DNA from: Bacillota bacterium
GTDB lineage: Bacteria; Bacillota; Clostridia; Peptostreptococcales; Anaerovoracaceae
Direction of reading: 5' to 3'
DNA: 64,000 bases
Assembly: GCA_017394515.1 (NCBI GenBank)
Contig: JAFPXY010000007.1
Location: 1-64,000 of the forward strand
Both the position numbers and the translations under genes were made by a program. Shown one piece after another: positions 43,423 to 53,480 of the stretch. How positions within the stretch are numbered: the stretch's first letter is position 1; each line of letters opens with the position of its first letter. The notes beneath the pieces were generated by a model. The model did not search any database and was not told the origin of the DNA. It was given only the letters and a program-made list of their open reading frames with translations.

Positions 43423-46065
43423 ATGGCAAAATTTTCCCCGATGATGGAGCAATACTTTGAGACGAAGAAGCAGTATCAGGACTGCATTCTTTTCTATAGG
43501 CTCGGGGATTTTTATGAGATGTTCTTTGATGACGCGAAGATCGCGTCTAGGGAACTGGAACTTACATTAACTGGCAGAAATTGCGGCCAGGAAGAGCGTG
43601 CGCCCATGTGCGGCGTTCCTTTTCATGCCGCTGATACATATATCGCGCGTCTCGTGGAGAGGGGCTACAAGGTAGCCATCTGCGAGCAGATGGAAGACCC
43701 GGCACTTGCCAAGGGTCTTGTTAAGCGTGACGTCATTCGCGTGGTGACACCGGGTACTTTGACCGCCGGCACCATGCTCAAAGAAAACGAAAATAACTAT
43801 ATCTGTTCTGTATTTTTTGCGGACAAAGATAATGAACTGGGGATCTGTTATTCGGATATCTCAACCGGCGAGCTGTATCTCACTGAATTCCACGGTGAGG
43901 ACGTATATCAGACGCTATTGAATGAACTCGTTAAGATAAAACCCAGCGAGCTCATAGTAAGCGAGTCCTTCACAGAGAAATTCGATCTTGATGAGATCAA
44001 GCTTCTGACGGATGTGTTTACCGATGTGATCCCTGACAATACATATAACGAGTCAAGCTTCAAAGACCTGATCCTCACTCAATTCAATACCATTTCTCTC
44101 ATGAGTCTTGGAATCGATGGAAATACCGCCTGCATCATGGCTTTAGGCGCGCTCTTGTCATATCTTTTCGAGACTCAGAAGCAGGATCTGAGAGCAATAA
44201 CTCACATTAATCATTATGAGATCGGTACTCATATGACTCTGGATAAAGCCACCATCAGGAACCTGGAAATCACGGAGACTCTCTACGACAAGACGGTCAA
44301 AGGAAGTCTTCTGGGGATCCTCGATAAGTGCCAGACGGCCATGGGTTCCAGGCGCTTAAGGCAGTGGCTCAGGGAACCTTTAAACGATTCCAAAGAGATC
44401 AACAGAAGGCTCGACGGAGTAGAGGAACTCTACAACGAGATCTTCATGAGGAACAACATCAAAGAGAACTTAAAGGAGATCTACGACTTCCAGAGACTCA
44501 TGGGTCGTATTGCCTATGGTAACGCCAACGGCAAGGATCTCATCGCACTTAAGAACTCCTTAAGAGTGCTTCCTGATATAAAGTACGAGCTGGACAATGC
44601 ATCTTCAGACATTCTTCAGGAGATTGATTCAAAGATCCATGATTTCGATATGATACACGAGAGGATAGAGAAGGCTATCTCCGAAGACGCAGGATTCACC
44701 CTTAAGGATGGAGGTCTCATCAAACCCGGCTATTCCAAAGAACTGGATGATCTTAAGTTTTCCATCAAAGATGGCAAAGAATGGATCTCATCCCTTGAAC
44801 AGAAGGAGAGGGAGAGGACCGGTATCAAGACCATAAAGGTGGGATACAACAAGGTCTTTGGCTACTATATCGAAGTCTCCAAGTCCTTCCAGGATCAAGT
44901 TCCTGAGGAGTATATAAGAAAACAGACCTTGGTAAACGGTGAGCGTTTCATTACTCCCGAACTCAAGGAGATGGAGAATCTGGTCCTAAACGCTGAAGCA
45001 AAGATCAACGATTTAGAGTACAGACTCTTCGTTGAGATCAGAGAATTCATACAAGTTTACATAAAAGAGATACAGGAAACCTCTGAAGCTATCTCAGATC
45101 TGGACGTTCTTCTGTCTTACGCACAAGTCTCAGAGAAGCTTGACTATGTGAAACCTGTAATCGACGACTCTCTTGAGATCAATATCGTCAAGGGAAGACA
45201 TCCAGTTATCGAACAGACTGTCACAAACGGACTTTTCGTTTCAAACGATACCTATGTAAATAATACCGACCAGTCCATGCTCCTCATAACCGGCCCCAAT
45301 ATGGCAGGTAAGTCTACCTATATGAGGCAGACGGCTTTGATCGTCCTCATGGCTCAGGCAGGCTGCTTTGTTCCTGCTGAATCCGCCAGGATCGGCGTTT
45401 GCGACAGGATATTTACCCGTATAGGCGCATCGGATAATCTGGCTCAGGGTCAGTCCACATTCTTTGTGGAGATGTCCGAACTGTCATATATTTTGAATAA
45501 CGCCGGCGAGCGTTCTTTGATCATCCTGGACGAGATCGGAAGGGGTACATCCACCTATGACGGGCTTTCCATAGCCTGGGCTGCCGTGGAGGAGCTCTGC
45601 AACGAGAAGACTCACATACGCACGTTATTTGCGACTCATTACCATGAACTGACCGTGCTTGAAGATGAGATTAAGGGCGTTAAGAACCTAAACGTTGACG
45701 TGGCGGAAGAGGGCGGAACCGTGGTATTCCTTCATAAGATTGTGGAAGGAAGCGCCTCGCGTTCCTATGGTATCCAGGTAGCAAGGCTGGCAGGAATACC
45801 TGAAGACCTCCTGGAGAGAGCTGAGGATAAGTTAAACGAACTGGAAGAACAGGGTGCTCAGCACAAGCAGACTCATACCGATAAGGAAGTAAAATACGAA
45901 ATCAAAAAAGACACGAAACCTCTGAAGGCTGCTGAAGACATGCAGATGTCCTTCTTTGACCTGACTCCCGATCCCATAATCCAAAGGCTCAGGGAGCTGG
46001 ATCTCATGGAAGTCACGCCTTCAGAAGCCATCAAAATACTTGAAGAATTAAAGAGAAAGCTATGA
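43423..46065 (+). CDS. mutS: DNA mismatch repair protein MutS
   Basis: The 880-residue protein has the N-terminal mismatch-binding domain with LGDFYEMFFDDA (the conserved FYE), the long lever helices, and the ATPase with LLITGPNMAGKSTYMRQ (Walker A), SLIILDEIGRGTSTYDGLSIAWA (Walker B) and the LFATHYHEL switch. It recognises mispairs and starts repair with MutL, whose gene overlaps it by 4 bp. No mutH-like gene is present, as expected outside enterobacteria. Confidence 0.98.
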   Translation: MAKFSPMMEQYFETKKQYQDCILFYRLGDFYEMFFDDAKIASRELELTLTGRNCGQEERAPMCGVPFHAADTYIARLVERGYKVAICEQMEDPALAKGLVKRDVIRVVTPGTLTAGTMLKENENNYICSVFFADKDNELGICYSDISTGELYLTEFHGEDVYQTLLNELVKIKPSELIVSESFTEKFDLDEIKLLTDVFTDVIPDNTYNESSFKDLILTQFNTISLMSLGIDGNTACIMALGALLSYLFETQKQDLRAITHINHYEIGTHMTLDKATIRNLEITETLYDKTVKGSLLGILDKCQTAMGSRRLRQWLREPLNDSKEINRRLDGVEELYNEIFMRNNIKENLKEIYDFQRLMGRIAYGNANGKDLIALKNSLRVLPDIKYELDNASSDILQEIDSKIHDFDMIHERIEKAISEDAGFTLKDGGLIKPGYSKELDDLKFSIKDGKEWISSLEQKERERTGIKTIKVGYNKVFGYYIEVSKSFQDQVPEEYIRKQTLVNGERFITPELKEMENLVLNAEAKINDLEYRLFVEIREFIQVYIKEIQETSEAISDLDVLLSYAQVSEKLDYVKPVIDDSLEINIVKGRHPVIEQTVTNGLFVSNDTYVNNTDQSMLLITGPNMAGKSTYMRQTALIVLMAQAGCFVPAESARIGVCDRIFTRIGASDNLAQGQSTFFVEMSELSYILNNAGERSLIILDEIGRGTSTYDGLSIAWAAVEELCNEKTHIRTLFATHYHELTVLEDEIKGVKNLNVDVAEEGGTVVFLHKIVEGSASRSYGIQVARLAGIPEDLLERAEDKLNELEEQGAQHKQTHTDKEVKYEIKKDTKPLKAAEDMQMSFFDLTPDPIIQRLRELDLMEVTPSEAIKILEELKRKL

Positions 46066-48098
46066 TTAAAGTACTAGACAAAAGCGTATCAGACAAAATA
46101 GCTGCAGGCGAAGTCATAGAAAGACCGCTTTCCATCGTTAAGGAGCTCGTGGAGAACGCCGTGGATTCAGGCGCTGATTCCATCATCTGCGAGATCAAGA
46201 ACGGCGGCAAGTCGTACATCCGTGTAACGGATAACGGTTCCGGCATCCCTTATGATGAGGCAGAACTGGCATTCCTAAGACACGCCACCAGCAAAATAGA
46301 AAAGGCCAAGGATCTTGATTCCATCGAGACTCTGGGCTTCCGCGGAGAAGCTCTGGCTTCCATCTGTGCAGTAAGCCAGACCGAGATGATCACAAAGATC
46401 AGGGATTCCAAGACCGGCGTAAGGCTTGTGTACAGAGGTGGCAGAGTCTTCACCAAGGATCAGACCGGCTGCCCGGACGGCACCACAATCGTGGTTACGG
46501 ATCTCTTCTATAACACACCGGCCCGCGCCAAGTTCCTGAAGTCAGATTCCGCAGAAGCCAGTCTCATCATCGACTTCATCAGCCGCATGGCTCTGGCCTA
46601 TAAGGACATAAAATTCAGGCTTATAAATAACGATAAGATCCTTTTCTCAACCTTGGGAGACGGAAACCGTTTCAAGACCATCTTAAGGGTCTATCCCAGC
46701 GTGGATCAGAAGCATATGGTTCCCCTGGAATATGAAGAAGAAGGCATGTATATCGAGGGATATATCTCCACACCGGCCTTTAGCAAAACATCCCGCTCTC
46801 AGCAGATCTTCTTCGTTAACGGCAGATCCGTGGATTCCAAGGTAATGGAGAGAGGAGTGACCTTCGGTTACAGAGAGCGTCTCTTCGAGGGAAGATATCC
46901 GGTCTGCTTCCTTTTCTTAAGGGTGGACCCTCAGACTCTCGACGTAAACATCCATCCCAATAAGAGGGAAGTACGTTTTGATGAAGAAGGTAAGGTAGCT
47001 GAGTTCATCGGTCGAGCCATCTCCTATGCGCTTTCCTCAAAGGAAGCTGTGGTCAACGCATCCGATGCCGTATACAATAGAATGGAAAAGATGGAAGGCC
47101 TGCCATCCTTCGTGAGAAACGATAGTTCCGCAGGAGACCTCTTCACCAACAAGAGCACCAAGCCCAAGGACGAGGGCCAGCAGGTGGATATCAAGTCCAT
47201 CCTTCAGAAGAAGGAAAACAAGCCAGAGATCCCTCCTCAGTGGGAGACCTTAAGAGCACCTGACGTGCCTCCACAAGTGGAACCCAGGAAGACTCCCGAT
47301 ATCATAAGGACACCAGAACCCATCAAGACTCCGGAGCCCTTCAAGATGCCGCCCGCAGATCCCGTAGATGATTTCGAATTCAAATTCGATGAATCAAAGA
47401 TCACTGCACCTGTGGACAGCACCAAAAACGTATCTCTCAGAGAAGCTTCCGAGAAGCGTCTGGGACTTCAGGAGCAAAAAACTCCCATCGAGATCTATTC
47501 ACCGCTTCTGAAACCCTTCGATTTCAACGATCTTTGGGTCACCGGCTGCATCTTCGATACATATATCACCGCTACGGATGATGACAGTTTCTATCTCATC
47601 GACCAGCACGCAGCTCAGGAGAGAGTCTTCTATGAGAAACTGGTAGGAGAGTACGAAGCAGGCGAAAAGGTTCGCCAGACCATAATGGTGCCTCTCATTA
47701 TAAACGTGGACTATTCTCAGCTGGAGAACTCCAACGAGTGGATAGACACCCTGACCGAAATGGGCTTTACCATCGAAGAATTCGGTGGAAATGCCTTCAG
47801 GATCACCGAGATACCCATGTTCATGGAGATCGGTGAAGCAGACGAATTTATTAGAGTATTCCTGGCCAATACCAAGATCGGCACAGGCATGAGGAATACC
47901 GTAGTTATAAACAAGCTTATTATGATGTCCTGCAAGGCAGCCATCAAGGCGCACGACAAACTCTCCTTAAACGAGATGAAAGCTCTCTTAAAGGATCTTG
48001 CCAACTGCAGGAATCCCTTCAGCTGTCCTCACGGAAGACCCACAGCCATCAAGCTCACCCAGTATGATCTGGAAAAGATGTTCAAGAGGGTCCAGTAA
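46062..48098 (+). CDS. mutL: DNA mismatch repair protein MutL
   Basis: The 678-residue protein has the GHKL ATPase N-terminus: KIAAGEVIERPLSIVKELVENAVDSGAD, RVTDNGSGI and TLGFRGEALASICAVS. A proline-rich linker follows (about 385-470), then the dimerisation domain with DQHAAQERVFYEKL. The terminal segment GRPTAIKL with CPHGRPT and the upstream SCKAAIKAHD supports the endonuclease-competent type (DQHA(X)2E is present). miaA follows after 8 bp. Confidence 0.97.
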   Translation: MIKVLDKSVSDKIAAGEVIERPLSIVKELVENAVDSGADSIICEIKNGGKSYIRVTDNGSGIPYDEAELAFLRHATSKIEKAKDLDSIETLGFRGEALASICAVSQTEMITKIRDSKTGVRLVYRGGRVFTKDQTGCPDGTTIVVTDLFYNTPARAKFLKSDSAEASLIIDFISRMALAYKDIKFRLINNDKILFSTLGDGNRFKTILRVYPSVDQKHMVPLEYEEEGMYIEGYISTPAFSKTSRSQQIFFVNGRSVDSKVMERGVTFGYRERLFEGRYPVCFLFLRVDPQTLDVNIHPNKREVRFDEEGKVAEFIGRAISYALSSKEAVVNASDAVYNRMEKMEGLPSFVRNDSSAGDLFTNKSTKPKDEGQQVDIKSILQKKENKPEIPPQWETLRAPDVPPQVEPRKTPDIIRTPEPIKTPEPFKMPPADPVDDFEFKFDESKITAPVDSTKNVSLREASEKRLGLQEQKTPIEIYSPLLKPFDFNDLWVTGCIFDTYITATDDDSFYLIDQHAAQERVFYEKLVGEYEAGEKVRQTIMVPLIINVDYSQLENSNEWIDTLTEMGFTIEEFGGNAFRITEIPMFMEIGEADEFIRVFLANTKIGTGMRNTVVINKLIMMSCKAAIKAHDKLSLNEMKALLKDLANCRNPFSCPHGRPTAIKLTQYDLEKMFKRVQ

Positions 48099-48106
48099 GA
48101 GTTTCA

Positions 48107-49033
48107 ATGAAAGACAATCGTCGGATCATAGTTATCGCAGGGCCTACAGCGTCCGGTAAAACTGAATATGCCATAAAGGCAGCCAAGGCAGTAGGGGGCG
48201 AGATCGTATCCTGCGATTCCATGCAGATCTACAAGTTCATGACCATCGGCTCTGCCAAGCCTACGCCTGAAGAACAGGCGCAGGTGAAGCACCATCTGGT
48301 GGATGAGATTGATCCTAGGGAAGATTTCAGCGTAGCCCGTTACTGTGAAATGGCTAAGGCCTGTATCCGTGATATTTTTGAGAGGGGGAAGACTCCTGTC
48401 ATCGCCGGAGGCACAGGGTTGTATCTGAATTCTTTGCTCTATGACATGGACTTTTCGGAGGCCGACAGAGACCAGGAATTCAGGCAGACCTTAATGGATG
48501 AGGCGGAGCTTTTCGGGCCCGAATTCGTCCATAAGAAGCTGGAAATGATAGATCCGGTCAAAGCCTCAAAGATCCACCCAAACAACCTTAAAAAGGTAAT
48601 CAGAGCCCTTGAGGGGGCTGAAAAGGGTAATGGCATATCAGAATTCAGCGAGCTCAAGGACAGAACCAAAGATTATGATGTCCTTCTCATCGGCCTTACG
48701 AGAGACCGAGAAGAACTCTATGACAGGATAAACCGCAGAGTTGACATCATGGTGGAACAGGGCCTCTTCAAGGAAGTGGAGGACCTGCTTGAGATGGGCT
48801 TAAGGGAGGAAGATATCTCCATGAAGGGCATCGGCTACAAGGAGATAATCGCATATTTCGATGGCGTCTACACCAAAGAAGAAGCCATCGACAAGATCAA
48901 ACAGAATACCAGGCATCTGGCCAAGCGCCAGCTGACCTGGTTCAGAAGATATGAAGACATGCACTGGGTGAACATTACTGAGCTCGGTGCTGAAGGCGCA
49001 TTAAATGAGATCATGCGTCTGATCGGTGAATAA
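48107..49033 (+). CDS. miaA: tRNA dimethylallyltransferase
   Basis: The 308-residue protein has the P-loop IAGPTASGKTEYAI, CDSMQIYKFMTIGSAKPT, GGTGLYLNSLLY and the C-terminal QNTRHLAKRQLTWFRR. It adds dimethylallyl to A37 of tRNAs that read codons starting with U. The mutS-mutL-miaA order is a common bacterial cluster. The substrate dimethylallyl diphosphate comes from the pathway that uses Dxs, encoded 8 kb upstream. Confidence 0.97.
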   Translation: MKDNRRIIVIAGPTASGKTEYAIKAAKAVGGEIVSCDSMQIYKFMTIGSAKPTPEEQAQVKHHLVDEIDPREDFSVARYCEMAKACIRDIFERGKTPVIAGGTGLYLNSLLYDMDFSEADRDQEFRQTLMDEAELFGPEFVHKKLEMIDPVKASKIHPNNLKKVIRALEGAEKGNGISEFSELKDRTKDYDVLLIGLTRDREELYDRINRRVDIMVEQGLFKEVEDLLEMGLREEDISMKGIGYKEIIAYFDGVYTKEEAIDKIKQNTRHLAKRQLTWFRRYEDMHWVNITELGAEGALNEIMRLIGE

Positions 49034-49034
49034 A

Positions 49035-50162
49035 ATGGCAGATAAGAAGACCGTAAGGATCCACAACAAATCCGACAAGCCGGACAACGTGATCAAAAAG
49101 GAAAACGACATATACATGGACTGCGAAGCCCTTGAGGAACAACTTCCCAGGTTCCTCAGGGGATATTTTGCGTATCTTAAAGGCAATGTGCTCCCCATGA
49201 CCAGGCTCGCTTATCTCCACGACGTGAAGTTCTTCTTCCAGTATCTAATCGATGAAACGGACCTGACGGAAGCAGAGAATACCAAGGATATCAAGCTTTC
49301 AGACCTTAATAATGTCAAGGCTGTGGACGTCAACCTCTTCATCGACTACTGCAGAAAGTACAAGGTCACAGGCGACAAATACGTCACATATTACACCAAT
49401 GACAATAAATCCCTGGCCCGCAAAAAATCCTCGGTCTCAGTCCTCTTCAAATACCTCTACAGGGACGAGATGGTGGATAAGAACATAACAGACGGCTTCG
49501 ATCCCATACGCGTTCCCAAACCCGGCGAGCGCGAGATCAAAGCTCTCCAGGACGATGAGGTCATGATCATGCTGGATGCGGTGTCCAACGGACAAGGGCT
49601 TACGGAAAAGGAGCTTACCTACTGGGAAAAGACCAAAAAACGCGACAAGGCCATCCTGATACTCTTTCTGACCTACGGACTGCGTCTTTCGGAACTCCAA
49701 CAGCTCAACGTAAGTTCTTTCCAGTGGGGAAGAGGGGAGTTCAAGATCTACAGAAAGAGGGGCAAAGAATCCGTCATGCCTCTTAATAACTCCGTGACGG
49801 CGGTGGTCCACGACTATATCGATAACGAACGCCGACCTGATTCTGAGGTGGCTGACGAGCACAAGGATGCGCTCTTCCTGAGCCTTCAGGGAAAACGCAT
49901 GACGGAGCGCCAGATCAGGGAACTGGTTAAGAAATATACTTCCATCGCCCTGAACACCACAAGAAAAGGCGGATATTCACCCCATAAGCTCCGCGCGACA
50001 GCGGCTACATCCTTGATTGGCCGCGGAAACTCCATCTTTGACGTGGCGGCTCTCCTGGATCACGAGCAGGTTACCACGACGCAGCTGTATGCACGCCAGA
50101 AGATTAATGTTAAGCGTGACCTTGTAAAAGGTATGGAGTGGGAAGAAGAACGTAAAGAATAA
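49035..50162 (+). CDS. Tyrosine recombinase (XerC/D-like)
   Basis: The 375-residue protein has an N-terminal SAM-like core-binding domain (about 35-150) and a catalytic domain with all expected residues: Arg217 in YGLRLSEL, a lysine in the beta hairpin (IYRKRGKE), His317-x-x-Arg320 in PHKLRATAATSL, His343 in DHEQ and Tyr352 in QLYARQ. It is longer than Xer (about 300) because of an N-terminal extension and an insert. It is embedded in conserved housekeeping genes without att sites nearby, so chromosomal dimer resolution is as likely as mobile-element integration. The start at 49035 is preferred over the GTG at 49026, which lies inside miaA's end. Confidence 0.88.
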   Translation: MADKKTVRIHNKSDKPDNVIKKENDIYMDCEALEEQLPRFLRGYFAYLKGNVLPMTRLAYLHDVKFFFQYLIDETDLTEAENTKDIKLSDLNNVKAVDVNLFIDYCRKYKVTGDKYVTYYTNDNKSLARKKSSVSVLFKYLYRDEMVDKNITDGFDPIRVPKPGEREIKALQDDEVMIMLDAVSNGQGLTEKELTYWEKTKKRDKAILILFLTYGLRLSELQQLNVSSFQWGRGEFKIYRKRGKESVMPLNNSVTAVVHDYIDNERRPDSEVADEHKDALFLSLQGKRMTERQIRELVKKYTSIALNTTRKGGYSPHKLRATAATSLIGRGNSIFDVAALLDHEQVTTTQLYARQKINVKRDLVKGMEWEEERKE

Positions 50163-50181
50163 ACGAAAGGTAACATTTTAA

Positions 50182-51477
50182 ATGAATTCAAGTGAGAAGT
50201 TTTTAGTTGAGAAGTTTGGAATAGATGAAAGGGTCATCGAGCTTGTAAGTGAGGCTGAAAAGGAAGTTCAGCCTCAGTTTGATGTTCTCGATGATATCAT
50301 GGCATATAACCAGTACAAGGTACTGGAAGTATTCCAGAGAAATAAGATCGCTGATCTTCATTTCCAGTGGAACACGGGCTATGGCTATGATGATGCCGGC
50401 CGTGACATGATCGAGAAGGTCTATGCGGAAGTTTTCGGTGCTGAGAAGGCTCTCTGCCGTCCCACCATCGTTAACGGCACCCACGCTCTGGCGCTGATCC
50501 CTTTGGGATTATTGAGAGCCGGGGATGAGCTTATTTACTGCACAGGAGCGCCCTATGATACCATGCAGACAGTTATCGGTCTCACGGGTTATGAGCCTGG
50601 AAATGGCTCTTTAAGGGACTACGGCGTAACCTATAAGCAGGTTGAACTCCTTCCTGATGGCAACATCGATTTTGATGCTCTTAAGGAAGCCATCGGTTCT
50701 AAGACCAGGATGGTGGTACTTCAGCGTTCCACAGGTTACGGCTGGAGGCCTGCCATGACCATAGATAAGATCGAAGAATGGGCTAAGTTCATGAACGAGA
50801 TCGATCCTTCCATAATCAAGATGGTGGATAACTCCTACGGCGAATTCGTGGACTACAAGGAACCTACAGAGGTTGGAGCTGACATCATGGCAGCTTCTCT
50901 CATCAAGAATCCCGGCGGAGGACTCGCTCTTACAGGCGGCTATATCGCAGGTAAGGCAGATCTGGTGGATAAGATCCAGTACCGCATGACCTGTCCCGGT
51001 ATAGGCGGTGAGTGCGGCCTTACCTTCGGACAGACCAGATCCATGTTTCAGGGACTTTTCATAGCTCCCAGAGTCGTAATAGGCGCCGTAAGAGGTGCTG
51101 TGCTTCTCGGCAAATGCTTCGAAAAGCTCGGTTATGACGTTTGTCCTAAGCCTGAAGCTAAACGTTCAGATATAATTCAGGCCATAAAACTTGGCGATGA
51201 GGAGAGGGTAGTGACCTTCTGCCAGGGCGTGCAGGAAGCTGCTCCCATCGACAGCCACGTAACTCTCATGCCATGGCAGATGCCTGGTTATGAGGATCCC
51301 GTCGTCATGGCAGCAGGGGCTTTCAACCAGGGTTCATCCATTGAACTCAGCGCTGACGGACCTATCCGCGAACCCTACAACGTGTATTTCCAGGGCGGTA
51401 TCACTTATGAACACAGCAAGATGGGTGTTTATAAATCTCTGGATATCATGCTCAAAAAAGACCTGCTCAACATCTAA
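50182..51477 (+). CDS. Methionine gamma-lyase-like PLP enzyme (aluminium resistance family)
   Basis: The 431-residue protein matches the Firmicutes YnbB group: FQWNTGYGYDDAGRDMIEKVYAEVFGAE, RPTIVNGTHALALIPLGLLRAGDELIY, VDNSYGEFVDYKEP and the PLP lysine in AASLIKNPGGGLALTGGYIAG. It is annotated as aluminium resistance or methionine gamma-lyase-like, but its true substrate is uncertain. The gene follows miaA in many Firmicutes; here only the recombinase separates them. Start follows GAAAGGTAA. Confidence 0.9.
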   Translation: MNSSEKFLVEKFGIDERVIELVSEAEKEVQPQFDVLDDIMAYNQYKVLEVFQRNKIADLHFQWNTGYGYDDAGRDMIEKVYAEVFGAEKALCRPTIVNGTHALALIPLGLLRAGDELIYCTGAPYDTMQTVIGLTGYEPGNGSLRDYGVTYKQVELLPDGNIDFDALKEAIGSKTRMVVLQRSTGYGWRPAMTIDKIEEWAKFMNEIDPSIIKMVDNSYGEFVDYKEPTEVGADIMAASLIKNPGGGLALTGGYIAGKADLVDKIQYRMTCPGIGGECGLTFGQTRSMFQGLFIAPRVVIGAVRGAVLLGKCFEKLGYDVCPKPEAKRSDIIQAIKLGDEERVVTFCQGVQEAAPIDSHVTLMPWQMPGYEDPVVMAAGAFNQGSSIELSADGPIREPYNVYFQGGITYEHSKMGVYKSLDIMLKKDLLNI

Positions 51478-51537
51478 TTTAACGCCACAAAGATAGATAA
51501 TTCAAGGATATTTACATAATTATTTTACAGTGTATTA

Positions 51538-52248
51538 ATGAAAGATAAGCAAAAAACGAAGACAATACTTAAGGCCTTAGCTTTGGTAGTAATAGTTGTC
51601 ATCATCCCTCTGGTGATATATCTCACCAACAGGGAGTTTTTTGCGTCCTTTAAAAGCATAGAAGACGTGGAAGTCTTCATTTCCAATTACGGAAGGGAGA
51701 GCGCCATCGTTTACCTCATATTGCAGATACTCCAGGTAGTCATCTCAGTGATACCCGGCGAAGTATTCCAGGTGGCGGCGGGGTATCTTTTCGGACCTTT
51801 ACTCGGTATCATCCTTGCGGTGGTCGGCAGCTTTATCGGTGAGGCCATAGCCTTCGGACTCGCCAGGTTCCTGGGGAGAGGCTTCGTGCATCTCTTCATG
51901 AGCAAAGAACAATTTGAACTGTATCACGAAAGGCTCAATTCCAATAAAGCTTACACGCTCTGCTTCATTCTCTATCTGATTCCGGGCATCCCTAAGGACA
52001 TACTGTGTTACGTAGCAGGAGCCACTGAGATAAGCTTCCTGCCATTCCTACTCATATCGACGGTGGCAAGGCTTCCGGGTCTCATCGGTTCCATCGCCAT
52101 GGGAACCCTCATCGACAGAGGTTCCTATCACTTCGCTTTGATAATACTGGCAGCAGCCTGCGTGATTTGCGTACTGGGCTTCATTTATAGGAATAAACTT
52201 TCCGATTTCATGGATAAATTAAAGGAAAAAAGGGAGGATAAGCAATGA
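51538..52248 (+). CDS. TVP38/TMEM64 family membrane protein
   Basis: The 236-residue protein has about six hydrophobic segments and the SNARE-associated/DedA-like core VIPGEVFQVAAGYLFGPLLGIILAVVGSFIGEAIAFGLARFLGR plus YLIPGIPKDILCYVAGA. Family members are thought to move phospholipids across the bilayer. No clear Shine-Dalgarno lies close to the ATG (TACAGTGTATTA precedes it), so expression may depend on a promoter very near the start. It overlaps the amidase gene by 4 bp. Confidence 0.9.
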   Translation: MKDKQKTKTILKALALVVIVVIIPLVIYLTNREFFASFKSIEDVEVFISNYGRESAIVYLILQILQVVISVIPGEVFQVAAGYLFGPLLGIILAVVGSFIGEAIAFGLARFLGRGFVHLFMSKEQFELYHERLNSNKAYTLCFILYLIPGIPKDILCYVAGATEISFLPFLLISTVARLPGLIGSIAMGTLIDRGSYHFALIILAAACVICVLGFIYRNKLSDFMDKLKEKREDKQ

Positions 52249-53165
52249 AAGATATAGAGAAAGACTGCAGAATAGCTCTCGTACAGGCAGAGCCCGTAAT
52301 GTTCGACAAGAAAGCTTCACTCGATAAGGTTTTAAAATATATTGATGAGGCCATGAGCAAATGTCCTGACCTCATAGTTTTTCCTGAACTCTTCATACCC
52401 GGCTATCCCATCGGCATGAACTTCGGCTTCAGCATGGGTAAGAGGACGGAAGAGGGGAGATCCGACTGGAAAAGGTATTATGATGCATCCATGGTTACAG
52501 ATGGAGAGGAGTTCCATATCCTTTCTTCCAAGGCCAGAGAAACCGGAACGTACATAAGCCTTGGCTTCTCTGAAAGAGATCCCGTAAGCGGCACTTTATA
52601 TAACAGCAACGTCATCTTCGAGCCAGACGGTTCCTATAAGGTTCATCGCAAGCTGAAGCCCACCGGTTCAGAGAGAGTTCTTTACGGAGACGCTGATAAA
52701 GGGTATTTCCCCATAACCGAGACCCCTTGGGGACCCATGGCAAGCCTAATCTGCTGGGAAAGCTACATGCCCCTTGCCAGAGTAGCTCTTTATCAGAAGG
52801 GCGTTACCATTTACATTTCGCCCAATACTAACGATAATCCAGAATGGCAGGCCACCATTCAGCACATAGCTATAGAAGGCAAATGCTACTTTATAAATGC
52901 GGATATGATAGTGCGCAAAGAATCCTACCCGAAGGATCTCAATGAAAAAGACGCTGTCATGAGACAGCCTGAAATGGTCTGTCGCGGCGGAAGCTGCATC
53001 ATCGATCCCTACGGTCACTATGTGACAGAGCCTGTCTGGGATGAAGAGACCATTATATACGCAGATCTAGATATGGATCTCGCTGCTTCCTGCAAAATGG
53101 AACACGATGCCATAGGCCATTATTCAAGGCCTGATGTGCTGGAACTGATCGTACATGATAAATAG
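52245..53165 (+). CDS. Nitrilase/carbon-nitrogen hydrolase family enzyme
   Basis: The 306-residue protein carries the Glu-Lys-Cys triad in the right order: Glu in IVFPELFIPGYP, Lys in YKVHRKLKPTGSER and Cys in LICWESYMPLAR. The WESYMP and GTL contexts resemble nitrilase or cyanide-hydrolase type enzymes more than omega-amidases. It hydrolyses a nitrile or amide of unknown identity. GGGAGGATAAGC precedes the ATG. It is coupled to the TVP38 gene and ends at a bidirectional terminator. Confidence 0.9.
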   Translation: MKDIEKDCRIALVQAEPVMFDKKASLDKVLKYIDEAMSKCPDLIVFPELFIPGYPIGMNFGFSMGKRTEEGRSDWKRYYDASMVTDGEEFHILSSKARETGTYISLGFSERDPVSGTLYNSNVIFEPDGSYKVHRKLKPTGSERVLYGDADKGYFPITETPWGPMASLICWESYMPLARVALYQKGVTIYISPNTNDNPEWQATIQHIAIEGKCYFINADMIVRKESYPKDLNEKDAVMRQPEMVCRGGSCIIDPYGHYVTEPVWDEETIIYADLDMDLAASCKMEHDAIGHYSRPDVLELIVHDK

Positions 53166-53170
53166 AAATT

Positions 53171-53198
53171 AAAAGAGCCGTTTCCGGCTCTTTTTTTT
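53171..53198. terminator. Bidirectional terminator
   Basis: AAAAGAGCCG and CGGCTCTTTT pair perfectly around TTTC, with a T run on the plus strand and a T run (from AAAA) on the minus strand. It ends the amidase operon on one side and the small minus-strand gene on the other. Confidence 0.93.
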
Positions 53199-53233
53199 AA
53201 TATATTCACTTAAGTACCATGGAAGCTATATCT

Positions 53234-53374
53234 TTACTTATGCGAATATGCGGGTTTTGTGCTTGTCTGGGTTTTCGGTTCTTTGTAAGGAGCGATCTCT
53301 GCTCTGTAGTAATTGAAAGCTCCGATTCCTGCTACTATAACGGCTCCGATGATAATGAGTACAAGATATAACAT
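53234..53374 (-). CDS. Small membrane peptide, 46 residues, divergent from the LysR gene
   Basis: On the minus strand, AGGAGGTG stands six bases before an ATG that opens a 46-codon frame ending at TAA. The product has a hydrophobic helix (LYLVLIIIGAVIVAGIGAF) followed by a polar, lysine-rich tail (NYYRAEIAPYKEPK onward). The excellent ribosome binding site, the sensible membrane topology and the shared bidirectional terminator all argue that it is real. I recognise no family. It is divergent from a LysR-type regulator gene, a classical arrangement for a regulated target. Confidence 0.75.
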   Translation of the reverse strand: MLYLVLIIIGAVIVAGIGAFNYYRAEIAPYKEPKTQTSTKPAYSHK

Positions 53375-53440
53375 TTCGACACCTCCTGGTAAAAATTATC
53401 TATTTGAATGTGAATTTCTTTTCTTGTCTATAATATACAC

Positions 53441-53470
53441 TTGACAATACTAAAAGTAAAACTGTAAAAT
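53441..53470 (+). promoter_or_regulatory. Promoter of the LysR gene
   Basis: TTGACA (53441-53446) and TAAAAT (53465-53470) are 18 bp apart. On the opposite strand the same region offers TTTACT and TATATT, 17 bp apart, for the small divergent gene. Confidence 0.6.
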
Positions 53471-53480
53471 ATTAATATAG

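Noticed and set aside
49035..50162. The tyrosine recombinase as the integrase of an integrated element here.
   Set aside because: It sits among conserved housekeeping genes, with no adjacent cargo genes, tRNA or direct repeats at its own ends. A role on the tlyA cassette is only a speculation.
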